NCBI RefSeq assembly: GCF_016481275.1
Contig: NZ_JAEMNW010000002.1
Span: forward strand, 1,178,001 to 1,242,000
DNA: 64,000 nt
Origin: Antrihabitans auranticaus
GTDB lineage: Bacteria; Actinomycetota; Actinomycetes; Mycobacteriales; Mycobacteriaceae
Direction: 5' to 3'
Shown: piece by piece, positions 18,641 through 27,059 of the stretch
How positions within the stretch are numbered: position 1 is the stretch's first letter
Layout of the letters: every line of letters starts with the position of its first letter
Position numbers and translations under genes: made by a program
The notes under the pieces: model-generated
Database searches by the model: none
Told to the model about the DNA's origin: nothing
The model's input: only the letters and a program-made list of their open reading frames with translations

Positions 18641-19033
18641 GACGATCGTCGCGAAGACGCTGCCTGGCACGAACCCGAAATCGGGGTTGAGCAACAGGTT
18701 GTTTCGTTCGTAGAACAACGCGAGATCGATCTTCGCGCCGTGGCTCGTATAGCCGTGCGACTTGGCGGTCAGCTGCCATGGCGCGAACGTGAAGTACATG
18801 ACGTCGCCCGGAATCGGCGTGATCGTCGGATTCTCGAGCCCGGGCTCTTCCGGCGCGAAAGCCTCTACCAGCGTGTAGATCTCGTTCCGCGCGTACTTGG
18901 CGTGGTAGACGTCCTCGCCGAGCGGGAGCGCATTCCAGACAGCCTCACAGGTGCGTGGTGCGAGGTCGTCGAGCAACTCCGCAACACACCGGATGTCGCG
19001 CTTTTCGAGTGTGATGTCGATATACCGTGGCAC
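18542..19033 (-). CDS. DUF3830 family protein (cyclophilin-like fold)
   Basis: A 163-residue protein whose opening VPRYIDITLEKRDIRCVAELLDDLAPRTCEAVW matches the DUF3830 family, small cyclophilin-like proteins of unknown activity (family recognised by its recurring segments HAKYARNE and FAPWQLTAKSHG). Start GTG 19033 follows GGAGC and fits the conserved N-terminus; a TTG 13 codons upstream lies inside the operator and is rejected. It is divergent from the second racemase-like gene over operator copy 2. The 3' end overlaps the first racemase gene by 99 bp in antisense. Its role in the pathway is unknown; a ligand-binding or isomerase function is possible. Confidence 0.8.
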   Translation of the reverse strand: MPRYIDITLEKRDIRCVAELLDDLAPRTCEAVWNALPLGEDVYHAKYARNEIYTLVEAFAPEEPGLENPTITPIPGDVMYFTFAPWQLTAKSHGYTSHGAKIDLALFYERNNLLLNPDFGFVPGSVFATIVSGLDEIAAASNDLWRHGAAGERLRFERREGGL

Positions 19034-19061
19034 GCCTGCTCCATTCGTGGGTAGGTTGTAT

Positions 19062-19073
19062 ATTGTTGACAAT
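19062..19073. promoter_or_regulatory. GntR operator copy 2 (ATTGTTGACAAT)
   Basis: Second identical copy of the 12-bp palindrome, in the 61-bp gap between the divergent DUF3830 and racemase-like genes. It overlaps a plus-strand TATATT (19059-19064), so binding would block promoters on both sides. Confidence 0.7.
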
Positions 19074-19094
19074 CATCGTAGGGAGGATTGGCAC

Positions 19095-19823
19095 GTGCGG
19101 CGAGCGACAGTCGGAATGTTGTATCCAGGATTCTCCGCCGAGGACGATTACCCACGCTTCGAACGGCTGCTGGGCGGGGACGTCGCGCTGCCGGTCCAGC
19201 ACACGCTCATGAACGAGGACGCGCATCGAATCGACGCCCTCCTCGACTGGGGCCGGCCCGAAACGCTCGCCGCCGGCGCGGAGGCGTTGCGCCCGAACGG
19301 AATCGACGCGATTATGTGGGCGTGCACCAGCGGCAGCTTTGCCTATGGCTGGGCGGGCGCGCACGAACAGGCCCGGACGCTCTCCCAAGCAGCGCGGGTG
19401 CCCGCCTCGAGTACGTCGCTGGCCTTCGTCCACGCGATCAAGAGTCTCGGACTCCGGAAAGTTGCGGTAGCCGCGACTTATCCGGCGGATGTTGCGCAAC
19501 TTTTCGCCGACTTCCTCCACGCCGCCGATATCGTCGTGACGCGCGTCAGCAGTCATGACATCTTCACCGCCGCAGAGGTCGGGACGTTGAGCGTCGAACG
19601 TCTGCTCGAGATCGCGCGCCTCGGCGACGATCCCGAAGCCGAAGCTGTTCTGCTGCCGGACACCGCCTTTCATACCGCCGACCACATCAGCGCACTCGAA
19701 AAAGAGATCGGCAAGCCGGTGCTCACCGCCAACCAGGTGACAGTGTGGGAGGGATTGCGACTGGTCGGCGCGCCGACCGATCGAGAAGGCCTGGGGCGCT
19801 TGTTCCTTCAACCGGTGACATAG
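19095..19823 (+). CDS. Asp/Glu racemase superfamily paralogue, one-Cys form
   Basis: A 242-residue paralogue of the protein at 17795. The first catalytic cysteine is kept (C77 in MWACTSGSF), but where the paralogue has SC in FVSCTNLRT this protein has PD in LLPDTAFHT, so the second cysteine is replaced by D189. Enzymes of this superfamily that racemise or isomerise use both; arylmalonate decarboxylase uses only one, but the other one. The chemistry may therefore differ, or the protein may need its paralogue. GTG 19095 follows AGGGAGGA. Its end overlaps the convergent dehydrogenase stop by 16 bp. Confidence 0.82.
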   Translation: MRRATVGMLYPGFSAEDDYPRFERLLGGDVALPVQHTLMNEDAHRIDALLDWGRPETLAAGAEALRPNGIDAIMWACTSGSFAYGWAGAHEQARTLSQAARVPASSTSLAFVHAIKSLGLRKVAVAATYPADVAQLFADFLHAADIVVTRVSSHDIFTAAEVGTLSVERLLEIARLGDDPEAEAVLLPDTAFHTADHISALEKEIGKPVLTANQVTVWEGLRLVGAPTDREGLGRLFLQPVT

Positions 19824-20719
19824 CCGCGCACCTTGTCCACAATGTTGTTCAATTCGCGGCCCTCGACATAGCGCTCGCAATTCTCGACGAACAACTGCGC
19901 GAGCCGGTCCCGCCAGCCGATGGCATCGCCGCTCATGTGCGGCGTGACCAGCACCGAATCGAGTGCCCACAACGGATGGTCGGCAGGGAGCGGCTCGGAC
20001 TCGAATACGTCCAGCGCAGCACCGGCAATAACGTTCTCCTGCAGTGCGGCAACCACATCGGTGGTCACGACGAGTTCGCCACGTCCGACGTTGATCAGGC
20101 GCGCGGACGCAGGCAATGCGGCCAGTACCTTCCGATCGACGAGTCCCCGCGTCCGCTCGGTCAGCGGTGCCAGGAGAACGAGATAGTCGGCGTCGCAGAC
20201 AACTTCGGCAAGCCGCTCGCTTGCGTGCACCGTTCCGAAGTCCGGATCGTTTTCTCTTTCGACCCGGCCGACGCCGCTGACGCGCAGCCCTACCGCGCGC
20301 AGCAAACCGGCTGTCGCGCGCCCGATCGAACCCGTTCCGACCACCACCGCGTGCTTGCCTGCGATCTGCTCGGTTTCTCGATGCTTCCAGGTGGAGTCAC
20401 GCTGCAGCCGGTCGAATACCCCGCGCGAGTTGGTGACCACGACATCCGACCGGACCAACTCGTCGAAGAGCAGGCTGTCGACACCCGCGCTCGCAACGTG
20501 CACCCAGCGCAACGCCGACGCGCGGGGCCACACATCGCGCAGAGCAGTCGAGAAGAAGTCCCAGACGAGCAGAATGTCGGCGCCGGCGACCGCTTCGGCG
20601 AGGTCGGGTGCCGTCGCGAACCGAAGCTGAACAACGTCTTTCAGAGCGGCCAGGTCAGGGACGTGGTCGGCGTGCAGAACGGCGACGGTCGGTTGCTCAG
20701 CCAACTGGCGCCTCGTCAC
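19808..20719 (-). CDS. D-2-hydroxyacid dehydrogenase with apparent internal deletion
   Basis: A 303-residue NAD(P)-dependent dehydrogenase. It keeps the Rossmann motif VVGTGSIG (about 127-134) and the catalytic Arg213 (NVGRGELV), Glu (ALDVFESEP, about 240-242) and His261 (TPHMSG). In relatives the segment after TNSRGVFD continues through IAEYVLGL...AFAKDL before LQR...WxHRE; here GVFD (101-103) joins directly to RLQRDSTWKHRET, missing about 20-25 residues of the interdomain helix without breaking the frame. It may be inactive or altered. GTG 20719 lies inside the GntR gene; TTG 20704 after GAGGCG is an alternative start. Confidence 0.8.
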   Translation of the reverse strand: MTRRQLAEQPTVAVLHADHVPDLAALKDVVQLRFATAPDLAEAVAGADILLVWDFFSTALRDVWPRASALRWVHVASAGVDSLLFDELVRSDVVVTNSRGVFDRLQRDSTWKHRETEQIAGKHAVVVGTGSIGRATAGLLRAVGLRVSGVGRVERENDPDFGTVHASERLAEVVCDADYLVLLAPLTERTRGLVDRKVLAALPASARLINVGRGELVVTTDVVAALQENVIAGAALDVFESEPLPADHPLWALDSVLVTPHMSGDAIGWRDRLAQLFVENCERYVEGRELNNIVDKVRGYVTG

Positions 20720-21401
20720 CGGGCAGATCGGCGCGCGCCATCAGCGTCGTCAGGTCGACGACCGCAGTCGCCATGTGCTCGCCGATAGCTTCGACCAGCC
20801 GCTCGAGCGGACCGCCCGACAGGAGGTCGACGAGGTGCGCGTGCTCCTCGGTGATCGCCTCGGGCCGGTTGTAGGCGTTTTCCAGGTGCACCATGCAGAT
20901 TCGAGACTCCGCAGCCAGGGTCGAATAGATGCGAACCAGGCGCGAGTTGCCGGTCGCCTCGACGAGGCTCGTGTGAAAGAGCAGGTCCTGCTTCGCGACG
21001 TTCACCCAGTCGTTGGCGGCGACGAGGGCCGGCATGCTCGCCACGATCTGTCCGAGGCGAGTCGCCGCATGCGCCCGCAGCTCGTCGTTTCGCCCGAAGA
21101 TCATTCGGACTGCGGCGATTTCGATCGCCTCCCGGGCCGCATAGATCTCTGCCACATCCCCCGGCGTGAGTTCCACGACGAACACGCCACGGTTGCGATG
21201 GCTGACCAGCAGGCCCTCTTGCACCAACCGCTGCAGGGCCTCGCGCACGGGCCCGCGCGACACCCCGAGTTCACCCGCGAGGTGCGCCTCGCTGAGCTGT
21301 GCTCCCGGTCCGTAGGAGCCGTCCAGAATGTACTCGCGCAACTGATCGGCGATGACAACCGCCGTCTGCGGCGCATTCAACGGTGTCAGTGGTCTTGCCA
21401 C
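20697..21401 (-). CDS. GntR-family (FCD) regulator of the amidase/racemase cluster
   Basis: A 234-residue regulator: winged helix at about residues 12-80 (LREYILDGSYGPGAQLSEAHLA, then LGVSRGPVREALQRLVQEGLL) and an FCD ligand domain with the polar residues of KQDLLFHTSLVEATGN and a C-terminal EEHAHLVDLL/GEHM histidine set. It lies within the minus-strand operon starting at 26849, so it would control its own synthesis through the operator at 26877, and the divergent promoters at 17771 and 19062. The effector is presumably the pathway substrate or an intermediate. Confidence 0.88.
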   Translation of the reverse strand: MARPLTPLNAPQTAVVIADQLREYILDGSYGPGAQLSEAHLAGELGVSRGPVREALQRLVQEGLLVSHRNRGVFVVELTPGDVAEIYAAREAIEIAAVRMIFGRNDELRAHAATRLGQIVASMPALVAANDWVNVAKQDLLFHTSLVEATGNSRLVRIYSTLAAESRICMVHLENAYNRPEAITEEHAHLVDLLSGGPLERLVEAIGEHMATAVVDLTTLMARADLPGDEAPVG

Positions 21402-21416
21402 GACTCCTCCTTCGAT

Positions 21417-22826
21417 CTAGATCTGCCGCGGGATCGCGAGATATTTGTATTCCAGGAACTCGTCGATGCCCACCCGGCCGCCCTCTCGACCGAGACCGGA
21501 CTGTTTCACCCCGCCGAAAGGCGCCGCGGGATTCGAAACCAAGCCGGTGTTGAGCCCGACCATACCGACCTCGAGTAGCTCACTGAACCGCATCGCGCGA
21601 TCGATGTCCTGAGTGAAGAGGTAGCCGACCAGCCCCCACTCGGTGTCGTTGGCAGCGGCGAGCGCGGCATCGTCGTCGTCGAAGGTCAGGATCGCCGCCA
21701 CCGGACCGAAGATCTCGGTGCGCAACAACTCGGACCCTCGGTCGACCTCCACCAACACGGTAGGCGGGTAGAAGTAGCCCGGACCCGCCGGCGTCACGCC
21801 GCCCGTGATCGCCTGTGCTCCACGTGAAACGGCGTCGGTCACGAGCCGCTGGACCTTCGATCGGCCCGCGTCGTCGATGAGCGGACCCAATGTGGCGGCC
21901 GCCATGGCGTCCGCGAGCTTGCGGGCGAACTCCGCCGCAATCGTGTGATGAACGTAGAACCGGTTTGCGGCGGTGCACGCCTCCCCCATGTTGCGCAGCT
22001 TCGCCACCATCGCACCGGCAACCGCGCGGTCGACGTCCGCGTCCGCGCACACGATGAACGGTGCGTTCCCGCCCAATTCCATCGACGTCCGCATGACGTT
22101 TGTCGCCGCTTGCGCCAGCAGCAACTTACCGACCTCGGTCGATCCGGTGAAACTGAGCTTGCGCGCGATGCCCCCGGCAAGCCAGTGCCCGACGACCGCA
22201 CCGGGATCCGTCGTCGTGACGATATTCAGTACGCCGGGCGGCAGGCCCGCCTCGTCGAGAATCTGGCCGAGCGCCAACGCCGTCAGTGGTGTCTGCTCGG
22301 CCGGTTTGAAAACCATCGTGCAGCCCGCCGCGACTGCAGGTCCGATCTTGCGAGTTCCCATGGCAAGCGGGAAGTTCCACGGCGTGACGAGCACGCACGG
22401 ACCCACAGGTTCCTTCGTCACTACGATCCGATTGCTGCCGTCTCCGGTCGTGGTGTGGTCGCCGCCGATACGCACCGCTTCCTCCGCGAACCACCGAAAG
22501 AACTCCGCGCCATAGGCAACTTCGCCCCGTGCCTCCACAAGTGGTTTACCCATCTCGGCGGTCATCAAGGACGCAAGCTCTTCGGTACGTTCCAGGATCA
22601 TTTCGTAGGCCCTGCGCAGGATCTCGCTCCGTGCGCGCGGGGCCGTGCGTCCCCACTCGGGTTGCGCACTCGCCGCGGCACGGATGGCGTCCTCGGCATC
22701 GGCTACACCTCCGTCGGCAACGCTGACGAGGACTTGCCCTGTCGCGGGATCTTCCACCTCGAACGTGCCACCCGACTTTGCGGGCGTCCACTTTCCGTCG
22801 ATGTACAGCTCTGTCGGGGTGTTCAT
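21417..22826 (-). CDS. Aldehyde dehydrogenase, succinate-semialdehyde dehydrogenase-like
   Basis: A 469-residue NAD(P)-dependent aldehyde dehydrogenase. The catalytic Cys is in MGEACTAANRF, the general-base Glu in MELGGNAPFIV, and the cofactor segment is TPWNFPLAMGTRKIGPAVAAGCTMVFKPAE (GabD-like). ATG 22826 overlaps the stop of the FAD oxidoreductase gene (ATGA) and is preceded by AAGGA; a frame 73 codons longer is rejected. Beside a class III aminotransferase, the likely job is oxidising the omega-semialdehyde from transamination to a dicarboxylate; succinate or malonate semialdehyde cannot be told apart here. Confidence 0.9.
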   Translation of the reverse strand: MNTPTELYIDGKWTPAKSGGTFEVEDPATGQVLVSVADGGVADAEDAIRAAASAQPEWGRTAPRARSEILRRAYEMILERTEELASLMTAEMGKPLVEARGEVAYGAEFFRWFAEEAVRIGGDHTTTGDGSNRIVVTKEPVGPCVLVTPWNFPLAMGTRKIGPAVAAGCTMVFKPAEQTPLTALALGQILDEAGLPPGVLNIVTTTDPGAVVGHWLAGGIARKLSFTGSTEVGKLLLAQAATNVMRTSMELGGNAPFIVCADADVDRAVAGAMVAKLRNMGEACTAANRFYVHHTIAAEFARKLADAMAAATLGPLIDDAGRSKVQRLVTDAVSRGAQAITGGVTPAGPGYFYPPTVLVEVDRGSELLRTEIFGPVAAILTFDDDDAALAAANDTEWGLVGYLFTQDIDRAMRFSELLEVGMVGLNTGLVSNPAAPFGGVKQSGLGREGGRVGIDEFLEYKYLAIPRQI

Positions 22827-25600
22827 TCCGAATCCTTCTGGGGGTCGAGCAACTGGGCAAGATGAAGCGGACGTCGATCGGGTGCGAGGTGATCTACTTG
22901 CATGCGGCAGCTGAATCCGTCTGTGAGCACTGGGGTTTCCGGCGAGGTCGCACGCAGAGCTGGTCCGAGCGCCTGTTCCGCAACACGCATGCTGAGGTCG
23001 TAGTGCTGGGTCTCGAAGCCGAAGTTGCCTGCAACGCCACAACATCCGGTTGCTTCACGCACGTCGGTCACGCCGACCGCTGCGAGACCCTTCGCCTGCA
23101 CGGTCGGACCGAAACTCGCGTACTCGTGACAATGCGTCTGGACCGTCACGCTGGCGGGCAGCGAAGCCGTTGGCTGCCAACCGCTTTCGATCAACTCGGG
23201 AACGAAGCCGGCGAAACTCCGGATGCGGTCGGCGACTCTTCTGGCCGCATCGGTCGGAACGAGGCGGGGTAAGTCGTGTCGGAAAGCCGATGCGCAACTG
23301 GGCTCGGGAACCACGATCGGACGATCCGTACCGTCATCGAGCGCGGCGGCGGATCGCTCGAGCACCTTCCGTGCGCGCCGCAGCTGTCCGGTGGAGATCC
23401 ACGTCAAGCCGCAACACACGTCGGTTCGGGCCTCCGTCGTGCGACCCGCGTCGCCCAATACCCGCAGCGCGGCACCCGCGACTTCAGGACGAAAAGCGCG
23501 GGTGAACGTGTCGAGCAGCAGCACGGTGTCGGCGTCTGCGTGCCGTGCGCCCAGCTCTCTGTCGAGTCGGCGCGCAGATGTGATCGCGGGCAATGTTCGA
23601 CGGTTGGTTATGCCCGCTGCTCGCTGGGCGCCCTTGACGCGAAGCGCCGCATTCGCGAGCGGTGCGACTCGCGACGCTATTTGCAGCCATAGGGGCAACC
23701 AGCCCAGACTGTAGTGCGAGCGCGGCCGAATTCGCCTCTTGTAGTGCAGGTTCAGGAAGTCTGCCTTGTAGGAGGCCATGTCCACACCGGTCGGGCAATC
23801 GGTCGAGCAGGCTTTGCACGACAGGCACAGGTCGAGCGATTCCCGGACCTCGTCCGCCCCCCTGTGGTTCGCACCGGTTCCGATCATTTCCTGCAGGACC
23901 CGCGCTCGGCCCCGGGTCGAGTCCTTCTCATCGCCTGTCGCCCGGAAACTGGGGCACATCACGCCGCCGGCCGTCGAGCGACAGCGGCCGACACCGATGC
24001 AGCCCCTGTTGTCGGCACCGATGATTTCGAGAGCGAGGTCGACGTCGGTGGCGACCGGCGCGACGATGCAGCCCGGGTTGAGCAGGCCGACCGGATCCCA
24101 CAGCCGCTTGAACTCATCGAACGCCGAAAGTACTGCAGGCGAGTACATTACAGGCAACAGCTGCGACCGCGCACGCCCGTCACCGTGTTCGCCCGACACC
24201 GATCCGCCGTGTGCGGCACACACTTGCGCGGCACGTCGGACAAACTTGGTCATCACCGCCCGGCCGCGTTCGGTGCGTTGATCGAACGTGATCCGGATAT
24301 GCATGCAACCCGCACCGAAGTGCCCGTACATAACGCCCGTCAGTCCGAATTCGTCCAGCAGCGAACGGAACTCGACCAGGTAGTCTGCAAGCCTGTGCGG
24401 TGCGACCGCCGAGTCCTCCCAGCCCGGCCAGGTCTCCGTACCGTCCGCGAGGCGCGCCGACAGCCCGGCCCCGTCCTCGCGCACACGCCAGAGCAATGCC
24501 CGTTCGCGCGCGTCGGTGATTATTCCGGCATCGACGAGTCGGCCCGCCGCTCGTAATCTGTGTAGTAATTCGTCTGCTCGGCAACGGATCTCATCAGTGT
24601 CGTCGCCATCGAGGTCCACGTACAGCCACGCGTCGCCCGCGGGCAGACCGCCGACCGAGTCCGGGCCGCGCCGGTGCCTCATGGTTGCCACTATGAGTGC
24701 GTCGATGCCCTCCACGGCAGCAGGTGAGTACTCGAGAATCGTCGGTACGTCCCGCGCGGCGTCGACGACGTCGCGATACCCGATGCACAGCAATAACGCC
24801 GCAGGCGAAACTGGGACCAGGGAGACCGTCGCGGCGACGATCACCGCGCAGGTTCCCTCACTGCCGACCAGCGCTCTGGCTACGTCGAAGCCCTTGTCCG
24901 GCAACAGGTTCACGAGGTGATACCCAGAGACCTGGCGCGGAATTCGCCCCAGCTCGAGACGAAACTCTGTGAGGTGCCGCGCGGCAAGACTGCGGAGGTG
25001 CGCGCTGAGGTCGGCGGCCTTGGCCATGGCGGCGAGGTCCGTCGGGTCCGTGGGCAGCAGACCCGTCCGCGTCGCGGTGAGCCGGTAACCGTCGATGGTG
25101 ACAAGATCGACCGCGACCACGTGGTCCGATGTTCGGCCGTAGCGCACCGAGTGGTTGCCGCAGGCGTCGTTGCCGATCGAACCGCCGACCGTCGCACGCG
25201 ACTTACTCGACGGGTCCGGGGCGAATGTCAGGGCGCCACCGCTGCATCGACCGACGGCGTCGGCCAGCTCGGTCAGGACCACGCCAGGCTCGACGGTCGC
25301 TGTCGCGGCGTCGACGTCGATGTGAACGACGCGGTTCATGTGCCTGGTGAAGTCGATGACTACGCCGGGCCCGATCGCATTTCCGGCCATCGATGTACCG
25401 CCACCGCGGGAGGTGATCGGCACGTTCGCCCGCGCGCACTCCCGCACCACCACCGCGGTCTCGTCGGCATCGCGCGGGAACGCAACGCCGAGCGGCGGCA
25501 CACGGTAGTTCGATGCGTCGAAGGAGTATTCGGCACGACGGCGCGCGTCGGACTCGAACGACACGCCCGCCGCCCGAAGCGCAGCGCCGAGATCAGCCAC
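22823..25600 (-). CDS. FAD-linked 2-hydroxyacid oxidoreductase with Fe-S and CCG domains
   Basis: A 925-residue fusion: N-terminal PCMH-type FAD-binding domain (about 30-270, with RGGGTSMAGNAIG and GSIGNDACG), FAD-linked oxidase C-terminal domain (about 300-540, with YGHFGAGCMHIRI and SGEHGDGRARS), a ferredoxin-like module with CIGVGRC...MCPSF and CLSCKACSTDCPTG, and a C-terminal part with CCG-type motifs (DVCCGL, ATGCCGVAGNFG). The layout is that of D-lactate/D-2-hydroxyglutarate dehydrogenases that oxidise a D-2-hydroxy acid and pass electrons to the respiratory chain. Overlaps the aminotransferase gene by 8 bp and the aldehyde dehydrogenase gene by 4 bp. Substrate not determined. Confidence 0.88.
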   Translation of the reverse strand: MADLGAALRAAGVSFESDARRRAEYSFDASNYRVPPLGVAFPRDADETAVVVRECARANVPITSRGGGTSMAGNAIGPGVVIDFTRHMNRVVHIDVDAATATVEPGVVLTELADAVGRCSGGALTFAPDPSSKSRATVGGSIGNDACGNHSVRYGRTSDHVVAVDLVTIDGYRLTATRTGLLPTDPTDLAAMAKAADLSAHLRSLAARHLTEFRLELGRIPRQVSGYHLVNLLPDKGFDVARALVGSEGTCAVIVAATVSLVPVSPAALLLCIGYRDVVDAARDVPTILEYSPAAVEGIDALIVATMRHRRGPDSVGGLPAGDAWLYVDLDGDDTDEIRCRADELLHRLRAAGRLVDAGIITDARERALLWRVREDGAGLSARLADGTETWPGWEDSAVAPHRLADYLVEFRSLLDEFGLTGVMYGHFGAGCMHIRITFDQRTERGRAVMTKFVRRAAQVCAAHGGSVSGEHGDGRARSQLLPVMYSPAVLSAFDEFKRLWDPVGLLNPGCIVAPVATDVDLALEIIGADNRGCIGVGRCRSTAGGVMCPSFRATGDEKDSTRGRARVLQEMIGTGANHRGADEVRESLDLCLSCKACSTDCPTGVDMASYKADFLNLHYKRRIRPRSHYSLGWLPLWLQIASRVAPLANAALRVKGAQRAAGITNRRTLPAITSARRLDRELGARHADADTVLLLDTFTRAFRPEVAGAALRVLGDAGRTTEARTDVCCGLTWISTGQLRRARKVLERSAAALDDGTDRPIVVPEPSCASAFRHDLPRLVPTDAARRVADRIRSFAGFVPELIESGWQPTASLPASVTVQTHCHEYASFGPTVQAKGLAAVGVTDVREATGCCGVAGNFGFETQHYDLSMRVAEQALGPALRATSPETPVLTDGFSCRMQVDHLAPDRRPLHLAQLLDPQKDSE

Positions 25601-26849
25601 TCAGCCCCACTTTCAGCGCAGCCGCAAACCGCCGCAACCCCTCGTCGACTTCTTCGGCGGTCACCACCAACGCAGGAACAACGCGGACCACGTTGCCGTA
25701 GCCACCGCACGTGAGCAGAAGCAGGTCCTCGTCGATCGCCGCCTGCTGTACGGCAAGCGCGGCCTCCGCGTCGGGTGTGCCGGCAGCCGTCGTGAATTCG
25801 ACTCCCTGCATGAGACCGAGGCCCCGCACATTCCCGATCCGGTCGAACTCGCCCGCAAGCTCGTCGAGCCCGGCGCGCAACTGATCCCCGCGAATCCGGG
25901 CGTTGTCGACCAGGCCCTCGCCCCGGACGACGTCGAGCGTTGCGACGGCCGCCGCGGCTGCAACCGCGTTCCCGCCGTAGGTGCCCCCCTGCGATCCCGG
26001 CCAGGCCTTGGACATGAGGTCCGTAGCGGCGGCGATTGCCGAGATCGGAAAACCGCTCGCGAGGCCTTTGGCAGTGACGATGATGTCCGGCGTTGCCGAC
26101 GAATACTGGTGCCCCCAGAACTTGCCGGTCCGGCCGACGCCGGCCTGCACTTCGTCGAGGATCAACAGAATGCCGTGTCGATCCGCGCGCTCGCGCAGTC
26201 CGTCGAGGAAGCGCGGCGGTGTAGGCAGATAGCCGCCGTCGCCGAGCACCGGTTCGATGATGAATGCGGCGGTGTCCGGGACGCTGGATACGGTTGCCAG
26301 CAGGTGATCGAGTTCGCGCAGCGCGAAGTCGACAGCGGTGTCGATGTCCCAGCCGTAGCGGTAGGCGTAAGGGAACGGCGCGAGGTGGACGCCGGCCATC
26401 AGCGGGGCGTACCCCGACCGGAACTTCGTGCCTGCGCTCGTCAACGATGCGGCTGCAACGGTACGGCCGTGGAAGCCCCCGTGAAAGGCGATGATGTTCG
26501 GCCGACCGGTCGCCATGCGAGCAAGCCGTATCGAGGCTTCGACGGCTTCCGAGCCGGAGTTCGCATAGAAGACGCTGTCGAGCCCGGTCGGGAGCACTTC
26601 GCCGAGTTTCTCCGTCAACTCGAGCAGCGGTCGGTGCATCACAGTCGTGTACTGCGCGTGGATGATCGAGCCCACCTGAGCGCGAGCGGCTTCGACCACC
26701 GTCGGATGACAGTGGCCGGTGCTCGTTACACCGATACCAGTGGTGAAGTCGAGATACCGGCGGCCATCGACACCGTAGATCCAACTACCGAGGGCGTGGT
26801 CGACGACCACTGGCGTGGCCTGCTTCAAAATCGGGCTGAGCGACGTCAT
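25593..26849 (-). CDS. Class III aminotransferase (omega-amino acid type)
   Basis: A 418-residue PLP enzyme. The PLP lysine is in IIVTAKGLASGFP, the cofactor Asp in LILDEVQAGVGRTG, and the phosphate/ring-binding part in NSGSEAVEASIRLAR; FHGGFHGRT is also typical. The closest type is 4-aminobutyrate/beta-alanine aminotransferases. ATG 26849 is favoured over TTG 26864 because a TTGACA -35 (26884-26879, inside the operator), a 17-bp spacer and AATTAT -10 (26861-26856) place the transcript start at about the ATG, i.e. a leaderless message. First gene of the five-gene minus-strand operon. Confidence 0.9.
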   Translation of the reverse strand: MTSLSPILKQATPVVVDHALGSWIYGVDGRRYLDFTTGIGVTSTGHCHPTVVEAARAQVGSIIHAQYTTVMHRPLLELTEKLGEVLPTGLDSVFYANSGSEAVEASIRLARMATGRPNIIAFHGGFHGRTVAAASLTSAGTKFRSGYAPLMAGVHLAPFPYAYRYGWDIDTAVDFALRELDHLLATVSSVPDTAAFIIEPVLGDGGYLPTPPRFLDGLRERADRHGILLILDEVQAGVGRTGKFWGHQYSSATPDIIVTAKGLASGFPISAIAAATDLMSKAWPGSQGGTYGGNAVAAAAAVATLDVVRGEGLVDNARIRGDQLRAGLDELAGEFDRIGNVRGLGLMQGVEFTTAAGTPDAEAALAVQQAAIDEDLLLLTCGGYGNVVRVVPALVVTAEEVDEGLRRFAAALKVGLSG

Positions 26850-26876
26850 GCGCCAATAATTCAAGCCGTTTTGCAG

Positions 26877-26888
26877 ATTGTCAACAAT
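26877..26888 (-). promoter_or_regulatory. GntR operator copy 3, overlapping the -35 of the aminotransferase operon
   Basis: Reads ATTGTTGACAAT on the minus strand and contains the -35 hexamer TTGACA; AATTAT follows after 17 bp and ATG six bases later. A bound regulator would occlude RNA polymerase. Identical to the copies at 17771 and 19062. Confidence 0.72.
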
Positions 26889-27059
26889 TTACAGTTTGGT
26901 TGCGGAACCTTGTCGTCTCCCCGCGAACGCCCGCACAGCCAACCCACCCAGTCCCTGCGTACGGGCCACTCCGGGCGGGTATACCTCAGACTGGCCGAAT
27001 CGAGGGTTATCCCCGCCACTCGATTGGAGATTCGCGGCGACGCTACGGAGAATGGGCGA

